Below, piece by piece: positions 1-5,249 of a stretch of DNA of 7,482 nt. Made by a program: the position numbers and the translations under genes. The stretch's first letter is position 1; every line of letters begins with the position of its first letter. The DNA is from Clostridia bacterium. GTDB lineage: Bacteria > Bacillota > Clostridia > Oscillospirales > CAG-272. Below the pieces are notes generated by a model. It was not told where the DNA came from, searched no databases, and saw nothing but the letters and a program-made list of their open reading frames with translations. The DNA is taken from the NCBI GenBank assembly GCA_017408535.1, contig JAFQUL010000192.1, forward strand, positions 1-7,482, given 5' to 3'.

Positions 1-7
1 AGTATTT

Positions 8-36
8 ATTATAATTGTTTTTCAAATATTTGTCAA
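8..36 (-). promoter_or_regulatory. Perfect-consensus sigma-A promoter reading out of the left edge
   Basis: On the minus strand the -35 box TTGACA (31-36) and the -10 box TATAAT (8-13) are both exact consensus and are separated by exactly 17 bases (14-30). The predicted start of transcription is about position 1, so the gene it serves lies outside the window. It sits 22 bases beyond the terminator hairpin of the six-gene operon, so it begins a new transcription unit. The spacer is AT-rich and there is no extended -10 TG. Confidence 0.8.
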
Positions 37-58
37 TAACGTCGGAATCCGCAATAAC

Positions 59-84
59 AAAAGAAGGCATCCCTGCCTCCTTTT
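59..84 (-). terminator. Intrinsic terminator of the cps/sortase operon
   Basis: Read on the minus strand this forms an 11-bp stem (74-84 with 59-69) closed by a GGGA tetraloop, and the stem runs into a U-rich tail (CUUCUUUUGUUAUU). The one irregular pair (79/64) is a G-U wobble in minus-strand RNA but would be an A/C mismatch in plus-strand RNA, which supports the minus orientation. It starts about 10 bases after the stop codon of the LCP gene and closes the operon. Confidence 0.8.
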
Positions 85-94
85 ATCAGTTCAA

Positions 95-1078
95 TTATGC
101 ATTACTGTCAGACTCTACCGGCGAATAAAACAGTTCTATCACTTTTCTCTTCATAGCAATTTCATCAGGGTAAAATTCAACATTCTGATGGACATTATTC
201 TCAACCGTCCCCTCAATTGAATATATACCGTTATTACTGTAGCTTTCAAGCCGTTCCACCAGCTTTGACAGCTGATCAACAGTACAGTCCGAGATCAAAT
301 GCTCACTTATTACAGATACCAAGTCAACAGAAGCATCTGTATCTGCCTTACCGTATTTGTCAAAGAGTGCGCTCATGTATTGGCGCTGTCTTTCCATTCT
401 GCTTATATTACTGCTGTCTTCAAGAGCGCCTCTCTCCCGTATGTACGTAAGCGCTTCATCACCCTTAAGAGTAACCGTGGTGCCTTTAGCCCAGCTTTCA
501 TTTACGTGAGTAAAATCATCAAGCAAGGAGACTGTAACACCGCCAACACTATCGTTGATCTCAGAAACTGCGCTCATTGTAAGTGAAATGTAATGGTCAA
601 CATTAATACCGTAAAGAAGATTTTCAACGGCAGCCACACTGTTACGGCAAGCATTCTTACCGCCGGCACCGTAAGCGTATGCCAAGGCAAGCTGCCCAAC
701 AAAGCTGTCTGTTACTTTTCCGTCATTTGAAAGCTTCCGGATCTCTGTCATCGTGTCCCTGTTAATCTGCAGTATATCAACAGCTTCTGTTGCCTTATCG
801 ATCACAAGAAGTGCAATAAAATCAGACTGTGCGCTTCCGGAATGTTCTTTGTTATCAATTCCGAGAACGAGATATGTCTCAATATACTTTTTAGGAATAT
901 ATTTTTTTCCTTCAAAACTTATCTCATCACCGAAATAAGCGTAATCGTCATCCGTATTAAAGCCATCGGACTTGTTGATTATTTTCTCAACAAGTCCGAT
1001 GCCTATAATCAGTGACGCAAAAATTACTGCAAAACAAAGAACGAATATTATAACTCTAATATAGGTTCTTTTTTTCAT
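95..1078 (-). CDS. LCP (LytR-CpsA-Psr) family membrane-anchored glycopolymer ligase
   Basis: This is a predicted 327-residue LCP protein. The family transfers undecaprenyl-pyrophosphate-linked glycopolymers (teichoic acid, capsule) to peptidoglycan, or in some Actinobacteria to protein, on the outer face of the membrane. Residues 8-30 form one N-terminal transmembrane segment after a short KKR-type cytoplasmic start, giving an extracellular catalytic domain. Family motifs seen are VLGIDN (71-76, with conserved Asp75), QINRDT (104-109, with Arg107 and Asp108, where most members have IPRD), VDHYISL near 160-166, GGV at 179-181, and the Arg-rich TYIRER...RMERQRQ block at 211-233. The first ATG of the open frame (1150) lies inside the upstream gene. 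The ATG at 1078 starts MKKR plus the membrane segment and is 13 bases after the preceding stop, so I chose it; its ribosome site is weak (AAGAG). It is the last gene of the operon. The family call is firm, but the attached polymer is unknown. Confidence 0.9.
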   Translation of the reverse strand: MKKRTYIRVIIFVLCFAVIFASLIIGIGLVEKIINKSDGFNTDDDYAYFGDEISFEGKKYIPKKYIETYLVLGIDNKEHSGSAQSDFIALLVIDKATEAVDILQINRDTMTEIRKLSNDGKVTDSFVGQLALAYAYGAGGKNACRNSVAAVENLLYGINVDHYISLTMSAVSEINDSVGGVTVSLLDDFTHVNESWAKGTTVTLKGDEALTYIRERGALEDSSNISRMERQRQYMSALFDKYGKADTDASVDLVSVISEHLISDCTVDQLSKLVERLESYSNNGIYSIEGTVENNVHQNVEFYPDEIAMKRKVIELFYSPVESDSNA

Positions 1079-1091
1079 GTTTTTTACGCTC

Positions 1092-1931
1092 TTATGCAAC
1101 AGTTGCTCTGGTCTTCTTAGCGAAAACAACAGCAAGTGCGGAGAATACAACTATACCTGCAAGTGCAGCTACAGAGTAACCGGCAACACCGGTCTGAGGA
1201 GAGTCGGGCACCTCGGGAGTGCTGGGCTCATCGGGAGTCTCGGGAGTCTCGGGAGTCTCAGGAGTCTCGGGAGTCTCAGGAGTCTCGGGAGTCTCTGGAA
1301 CTGCAGGAAGCTCCTCGGTATCCTTGATGAATGCGAAGGGAGAAAGAGTATCATGAGCAATGGTGATAACACCGTCATCATTGATATCGAACTCCTCGTT
1401 ATGCCACTTTCCATCAATCTTGTGAAGGATAACCGCATTGGTATCCTTGGTGATGCCCTGAATGGTATAACTGATAGTAATGGTAACACCGTCCTTAGCA
1501 AGAAGCTCTGCGATCTCACCGTTGATAACACGAACATCATAAATGTCGGATACCTTTGCATTGGTAAGAGGAGCTCCGCCGGTAACGGTCTTCCAAAGCT
1601 GCTCAAAGTTTGCATAGATCTCGGTCCAGGTCTTTTCCTCAAGTTCTTTTTCTGCATCGAGCAATGTCTTCTTTATATCTGCATCAAGTGTTTTATCTTC
1701 ATAAGCAGCTGCAAGGGGAGTAATGATAATATCGCCAAGAAGTACATCTCTGAGAACATTACCATCCTTATCCTTGATAGCGCCAACAACTGACTTTCCA
1801 TCCTTATTAGTGACAACAAGCTGAGGTCCATCCATACGCTCAATGCTGGGATAGAAAGCTACAGCACTTACAGAAAGGACGAGAAGAGATACTGCGAGGA
1901 ACATTGCCGCAAAAGCACGAATAAGTTTCAT
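1092..1931 (-). CDS. Sortase-anchored surface protein with SPQTG sorting signal
   Basis: This is a predicted 279-residue exported protein. Residues 1-25 are a Sec signal peptide (MKLIR, hydrophobic core, cleavage after AVA at 25). The mature region (26-205) has no family I recognise. It is acidic and mixed alpha/beta, and ends in a DGVITIAHDTLSPFAF segment of a type common just before the stalk in clostridial wall-anchored proteins. A stalk of seven Pro-Glu-Thr triplets (212-232) and a Pro-rich spacer lead to SPQTG (244-248), a hydrophobic helix and a KKTR positively charged tail, which together make a complete cell wall sorting signal. SPxTG motifs are known substrates of Clostridioides difficile SrtB, and a class B sortase is the next gene upstream, so it is the likely partner. 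The ATG at 1976 overlaps the sortase stop and would put 15 charged residues before the signal peptide. The ATG at 1931 has an AGAAAGGAG ribosome site and gives a clean signal peptide, so I chose it. Ligand or role unknown. Confidence 0.88.
   Translation of the reverse strand: MKLIRAFAAMFLAVSLLVLSVSAVAFYPSIERMDGPQLVVTNKDGKSVVGAIKDKDGNVLRDVLLGDIIITPLAAAYEDKTLDADIKKTLLDAEKELEEKTWTEIYANFEQLWKTVTGGAPLTNAKVSDIYDVRVINGEIAELLAKDGVTITISYTIQGITKDTNAVILHKIDGKWHNEEFDINDDGVITIAHDTLSPFAFIKDTEELPAVPETPETPETPETPETPETPETPDEPSTPEVPDSPQTGVAGYSVAALAGIVVFSALAVVFAKKTRATVA
1231..1293 (-). repeat. Seven tandem 9-bp units coding the Pro-Glu-Thr stalk
   Basis: Seven in-frame copies of the 9-base unit tcgggagtc (plus strand) stand head to tail. 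Two copies differ by one base (g to a at position 3, a synonymous Pro codon change), and a degenerate eighth copy follows at 1294-1299. They encode the repeated Pro-Glu-Thr stalk between the folded domain and the SPQTG anchor of the surface protein. Because the unit is a multiple of three, gain or loss of copies would change stalk length without a frameshift. Confidence 0.95.
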
Positions 1932-1941
1932 TCTTTTTTGT

Positions 1942-1950
1942 CTCCTTTCT
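1942..1950 (-). promoter_or_regulatory. Strong ribosome binding site of the surface-protein gene
   Basis: AGAAAGGAG on the minus strand lies 10 bases before the ATG at 1931. It is the closest match to a full Shine-Dalgarno sequence in the operon (the other genes have partial sites such as TTGAGGA, GGGGA or AAGAG). It decides the start codon in favour of 1931 over the ATG at 1976 and suggests that this protein is made in higher amounts than its operon partners. Confidence 0.75.
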
Positions 1951-1972
1951 TTAAGATTTGCTATATATTTTA

Positions 1973-2809
1973 TCAAGACAATCCGCCGTTATCGGCAAGA
2001 TCATCCTGATTAATAGCCAAAACTAAATAACGCTTGTTACTGTCACCTGCAAGACAGGTTGAAAGTATCAATACTCTGTCATCAACGGTAGGAACTATAC
2101 TCTCATCATAGATAGCCACAAGCTCGCGACTCTCCCTTACTTCCTTGAAAAACAGCTTATGTACATAAGGGTCGTTAAAATCATACGTATACATTATATG
2201 CCGTTTGTCAAAAGGAAGAGATGCAAATATTCTATAATGCCTTATCTCTCCCTCGAGATAAAGCTTTATATCCCTGTGTGCCTCAAAGGACGCTTGATCG
2301 GTATATGTAGATTCAAGCTGACCAAATATAGCACCGGACTTCATGGTGTGACCGTATATTATTGTTACCGGGTCATTAAAGTCTTTACTGTTATACCTGT
2401 GTTCGGTAAAAAGAGACCCGCCTATGTAATATGACCCGTCAAGAGCGGTATCAAGATACTTACTGTCATCTGTAGGACTCTGGAGTACAGGGTAATCCAC
2501 TAGCAGTCCAGGGATCTCAAGCCATGCACAAACATCAGGATTTACCTGCTTTACCGGACCAAAATCCATTAAGGGTTCACTCGGGACAGGCTGTGTTTCA
2601 AGTGCTGTATCCGAGGTATCAGCTGCTGTCGTTTCCTGCGGTGCTGTGTCTGCGGGAACAGTAGTATCATATACCTTAAGTGACTCATAATCATCGTCAT
2701 AAGGTGTTTCATCACTGCTTACCATATTATCGTAGTAGATAAACAGTCCGGCACACACACCGACACACAATACGCAGACGATCAGAAGTATGATATAAAC
2801 TTTTTTCAT
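1973..2809 (-). CDS. srtB: Class B sortase
   Basis: This is a predicted 278-residue membrane-bound transpeptidase that cleaves a sorting motif between Thr and Gly and joins the protein to the peptidoglycan cross-bridge. Residues 4-25 are an N-terminal membrane anchor. Residues 31-80 are an acidic, Thr/Pro-rich linker, and the catalytic domain runs from about 88 to the end. The domain opens with the class B signature NPDVCAWLEIPG (90-101) and DYPVLQ. The catalytic residues are visible: His154 in YGHTM, Cys252 in LSTC and Arg260 in NKRYLVLA. Length and order fit class B; the linker is longer than I would expect. The start lies 7 bases after the phosphatase stop with a GGGGA ribosome site. The gene directly downstream encodes an SPQTG protein, its probable substrate. 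Enzyme class is near certain; the substrate pairing is inferred. Confidence 0.95.
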   Translation of the reverse strand: MKKVYIILLIVCVLCVGVCAGLFIYYDNMVSSDETPYDDDYESLKVYDTTVPADTAPQETTAADTSDTALETQPVPSEPLMDFGPVKQVNPDVCAWLEIPGLLVDYPVLQSPTDDSKYLDTALDGSYYIGGSLFTEHRYNSKDFNDPVTIIYGHTMKSGAIFGQLESTYTDQASFEAHRDIKLYLEGEIRHYRIFASLPFDKRHIMYTYDFNDPYVHKLFFKEVRESRELVAIYDESIVPTVDDRVLILSTCLAGDSNKRYLVLAINQDDLADNGGLS

Positions 2810-2816
2810 TAATATT

Positions 2817-3545
2817 TTATTCCCCGAAAAGAATTAAATTGCCAGTACAAATCACATTTTGAAGTACCGCACCGCCGCACTTTTTCTCAATCATATTAAG
2901 TGCAGAGCGAAGATTTGGAGGTCTGACCGTCATATTGTGACAATCAGAGCCGATAATATGAACAAGTCCACTCTTGAGAAGCTTTATACATTTCTGAGAC
3001 TTAAAGAAACCGGAAAAGGAGTTGGCGTTTGCCTGCATTATGACGCCTGCATTTATCAACTCTTCAATTACGCTATCATCCTGATAGTCAATATATCTCT
3101 CAATATGGGCAAGTATTACACTATAGTTTCTGCGCCCGGCTATTTCGGTAATATCTCTTATAACACGCCGGCTCCAGGGACGAAACGGCATTTCGATCAT
3201 AACGGCACTGCTTCCGGAAATTCTCATTTCACGAAGTTCTTCCATTGCGGTTATACCCTCAAAATATTCGACCTCAGCCCCTACCACTAGCTTGATACCA
3301 AGACCGACAGAGGCGTTGCTGAGCACCTCAAAGGCAGAATTACGGCTTTCAAAAAAATCCTCGGGATTCCATCTGCCAGCGTAGAAATGCGGAGTCAGAA
3401 CAACGCAATCGACACCCTGTTCACGGGATGCAGTAAGCATCTGAATGCTTTCCTCAACGCTCTTGCTCCCATCGTCGATGCCGGGAAGAATATGTGAGTG
3501 AAAATCGATAACAAGATTTTTATCACCTTTAACGGGCTCATGCAT
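2817..3545 (-). CDS. cpsB: CpsB/YwqE-type PHP-domain tyrosine-protein phosphatase
   Basis: This is a predicted 242-residue cytoplasmic, metal-dependent phosphotyrosine phosphatase of the PHP superfamily, which in known systems dephosphorylates the partner BY-kinase (CpsD/YwqD). The PHP metal ligands are in place: DFHSHILPGIDDG (14-26, with His16, His18 and Asp24/25), TPH (His53), GAEVEY (Glu91), IEMP (Glu118), LAHIERY (His147) and SDCH (Asp201, His203). Length matches the family (about 240-255). The start is two bases after the kinase stop (TAA-GT-ATG), so translational coupling is likely; the ribosome site upstream is weak. Family members usually begin nearer to the DFHSH motif, so the first ten or so residues (MHEPVKGDKN) could be extra, but no better start codon is visible. 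Function is inferred from motif completeness and from its place directly behind the kinase. Confidence 0.93.
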   Translation of the reverse strand: MHEPVKGDKNLVIDFHSHILPGIDDGSKSVEESIQMLTASREQGVDCVVLTPHFYAGRWNPEDFFESRNSAFEVLSNASVGLGIKLVVGAEVEYFEGITAMEELREMRISGSSAVMIEMPFRPWSRRVIRDITEIAGRRNYSVILAHIERYIDYQDDSVIEELINAGVIMQANANSFSGFFKSQKCIKLLKSGLVHIIGSDCHNMTVRPPNLRSALNMIEKKCGGAVLQNVICTGNLILFGE

Positions 3546-3547
3546 AC

Positions 3548-4303
3548 TTATTTACCGCTCTCTTTCGAATTGTGGTAACCGTATTTATAGTATCCGTATC
3601 TCTTATATTTACTACCGTAGTACTTATGTTCCTGAGTCGCACAGGTAACAACGAAACCGATTATGTTAGCTCCGTTAAGTTTGAGCTGATTAACAGAATC
3701 ATCAAGAAGCTGCTTGTCGGCATATTCCTGTCGAACTACCATTATCATACCGTCGGTAAGACGTGATATGATAAGTGCATCTGAAACCGCAGAAATGGGA
3801 GGACAGTCAATTATAATATAACTGAACTCACTCTTAAGAGTGTCTATAAGTGCCTTCATCCTTTTGGATGAAAGAAGCTCCGTAGGGTTGGGTGGGATGT
3901 CTCCACAGGTAATAACAGAAAGATTTCCCATCGCAGCAGAGTGCTGTATGAGTCCCTCGCCACTGTTATCACCAACAAGGAAATTACTGAGTCCGGGGGA
4001 TCTTGACAGTTCAAGAGTATTTTCGAAATTGGAAAGACGCATATCAGCATCTATGAGAAGCACTTTTTTCCCTGCCTGAAGCATATCATATGCGAGGTTT
4101 ATGGAAGTGGTTGACTTTCCTTCGTGCATCATTGAACTGGTAACGCCGATAACTCTGCAACCGCTCTCATTGCTGAAACTGAAAAGCACGTTGGTACGAA
4201 GACGCTTATGTGCCTCTGCAACCGCAAAGGAACGCTTATTTCCTCTGAGAGTTACACTGTCGTGTACTCCCGTGTTTTTTTTACGATTATTAATTATACT
4301 CAT
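3548..4303 (-). CDS. cpsD: CpsD/CapB/YwqD-type BY-kinase (cytoplasmic tyrosine autokinase)
   Basis: This is a predicted 251-residue bacterial tyrosine kinase of the P-loop type. It autophosphorylates on a C-terminal tyrosine cluster, and in known systems this controls polysaccharide chain length and export. Residues 29-41 carry the EAHKRLRTNVLFS motif, which corresponds to the EAYRSLRTN subunit-contact motif of the family. Walker A is at 55-67 (TSSMMHEGKSTTS, with Lys63), Walker A' at 82-89 (LLIDADMR) and Walker B at 163-169 (IIIDCPP, with Asp166). The tail has eight tyrosines between residues 228 and 243, followed by a short charged end. There is no membrane segment, as expected for the split Gram-positive arrangement in which the adaptor is a separate protein. 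That adaptor is encoded 9 bases upstream. A GGAG site stands 12 bases before the ATG. The family assignment is firm; the downstream phosphorylation targets are unknown. Confidence 0.95.
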   Translation of the reverse strand: MSIINNRKKNTGVHDSVTLRGNKRSFAVAEAHKRLRTNVLFSFSNESGCRVIGVTSSMMHEGKSTTSINLAYDMLQAGKKVLLIDADMRLSNFENTLELSRSPGLSNFLVGDNSGEGLIQHSAAMGNLSVITCGDIPPNPTELLSSKRMKALIDTLKSEFSYIIIDCPPISAVSDALIISRLTDGMIMVVRQEYADKQLLDDSVNQLKLNGANIIGFVVTCATQEHKYYGSKYKRYGYYKYGYHNSKESGK

Positions 4304-4312
4304 CAGACGGCA

Positions 4313-5074
4313 CTACTCCCTTGCAGATGTACTATCCCCATAGGAAGTATAATACTTACCGTAGGAATGCTTTTGGGTTTCATATACATCGGGAACAACG
4401 GCGAGAACAGGAATATTATACCTCTGGCTAAGATATTCCTCACCGCGCACGGTGTTGTCAAGGACGTCGATCAAAACTATAACAACGCAACTGAGAACCG
4501 CACCGATAAGCAAACCGATTATAGCGTAATAAGTACAGTTGGGACTGTCCTTCTCTGTGGGGAGAACCGCATGGTCAACAAGACGGACAGAACTACCGTC
4601 AACTACGTCGGATATACGGTCAGGCAAAATTTCAACGATCTTATTAACGATCCGCTCAGCCTCTGCGGGATCGGTACTGGATACAGAGATTTCAAATATC
4701 TCGGTACCGTTTACCGAATTAGCGGAAACCATTTCATTAAGCTCTTCATAAGTATATTTAAGATCAAGTTCATCAATAACACGTTCAAGAGTAAGTCTGG
4801 TCTTAAGAATGATCACATACACCTCAAGCAGGCTCTTTGCTGCTGTAAGCTCGGAGGAACTGATCGAAACACTGGTGCCCCCGATTGAAATATTACTGTT
4901 GTTAACATACATCTGTGCAGATGCCTTATAAAGCGGAGTTATAAGAAACAGTGCATAAGAAAACAGTATTGCACCTACCAGTATCATTGACAAAACGATG
5001 ATCCACACCTTATGCCAGAGAAGACTGAATATATGAAATAAATTTACTTCTACTTCTTCGTTTTTGTTGTTCAT
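4313..5074 (-). CDS. cpsC: CpsC/CapA/YwqC-type Wzz-domain membrane adaptor of the BY-kinase
   Basis: This is a predicted 253-residue chain-length-determinant (Wzz) family protein that anchors and activates the cytoplasmic BY-kinase. A short cytoplasmic N-terminus with the Wzz-like VNLFHIFSLLWHKVW segment leads to TM1 (about 22-46), an extracellular domain of about 135 residues, a Pro-containing DHAVLPTEKDSPN stretch (167-179), TM2 (182-204) and a cytoplasmic tail. The tail begins with DNTVRGEEYL, typical of kinase-activating adaptors, and ends Tyr-rich (238, 241, 242, 245). Two in-frame ATGs stand six bases apart. The GAGGA ribosome site (5081-5085) abuts the first (5080) with no spacer but lies six bases before the second (5074), so I chose 5074; the alternative adds Met-Tyr. 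It is the first gene of the operon, with a leader of about 60 bases. Confidence 0.92.
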   Translation of the reverse strand: MNNKNEEVEVNLFHIFSLLWHKVWIIVLSMILVGAILFSYALFLITPLYKASAQMYVNNSNISIGGTSVSISSSELTAAKSLLEVYVIILKTRLTLERVIDELDLKYTYEELNEMVSANSVNGTEIFEISVSSTDPAEAERIVNKIVEILPDRISDVVDGSSVRLVDHAVLPTEKDSPNCTYYAIIGLLIGAVLSCVVIVLIDVLDNTVRGEEYLSQRYNIPVLAVVPDVYETQKHSYGKYYTSYGDSTSARE

Positions 5075-5143
5075 ATACATTCCTCAAGGTCTTGGGGATA
5101 AATAAAAATACTATCCACAAATAACATATCTATACTCTAAGAT

Positions 5144-5172
5144 ATTATATCATAGTTCGAATGCAATGTCAA
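5144..5172 (-). promoter_or_regulatory. Perfect-consensus sigma-A promoter of the six-gene operon
   Basis: On the minus strand TTGACA (5167-5172) and TATAAT (5144-5149) are both exact, with a 17-base spacer (5150-5166), and the -10 is extended by TG one base upstream. Predicted transcription start is about 5137, giving a leader of about 63 bases to the cpsC-like start. It begins only eight bases beyond the U-tract of the upstream terminator. A short inverted repeat, ATATCT (5126-5131) with its match at 5140-5145, straddles the start site and could be an operator, but in such AT-rich DNA this is weak. Confidence 0.88.
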
Positions 5173-5180
5173 CAAAATGC

Positions 5181-5226
5181 AAAAAAAAGCGGGACACATT
5201 TTCTCCCAGAAATGTGTCCCGCTTTT
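5181..5226 (-). terminator. Strong intrinsic terminator after the repeat surface protein
   Basis: On the minus strand there is a perfect 13-bp stem (5210-5222 with 5189-5201) rich in GC at its base (GCGGGACACA), with an 8-base loop (5202-5209) and an uninterrupted run of eight Ts (5181-5188). Four more A-T pairs can extend the stem to 17. It begins about 23 bases after the TGA of the large repeat protein and separates it from the downstream operon. Only four Ts follow on the plus strand, so it acts mainly on minus-strand transcripts. Confidence 0.95.
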
Positions 5227-5249
5227 GTTGATATTGCCAATAACTTTGA

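Noticed and set aside
1349..1390. EF-hand or dockerin calcium loop (DINDDGVIT) in the surface protein
   Set aside because: Position 12 of the loop is His where Asp/Glu is needed, there is a single copy, and the segment fits better as the beta-strand DGVIT...LSPFAF motif common before wall-anchor stalks.
1169..1657. Minus-strand 162-codon open frame rich in Leu-Pro-Arg repeats
   Set aside because: It is a frame-shifted reading of the same 9-bp array inside the surface-protein gene. It is low-complexity with no start signal.
1077..1793. Plus-strand 238-codon open frame with a Gly-Ser-Leu repeat tract
   Set aside because: It is the antisense shadow of the Pro-Glu-Thr stalk and surface-protein gene. 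It has no ribosome site or domain and lies in an all-minus-strand operon.
1932..1985. Internal promoter before the surface-protein gene
   Set aside because: The best pair is TTGATA with TAAAGA, and the -10 matches consensus at only three of six positions, against two perfect promoters elsewhere in the window.
4208..4888. Plus-strand 226-codon open frame
   Set aside because: It lies antisense to the cpsC/cpsD junction. Those genes have full family motifs, while this frame has none.
5091..5114. GGATA/TATCC inverted repeat in the operon leader as a riboswitch or attenuator
   Set aside because: It has only 5-bp arms with a gap of about 11 bases of A/T and no U-tract. The leader of about 63 bases is too short for known riboswitch folds.
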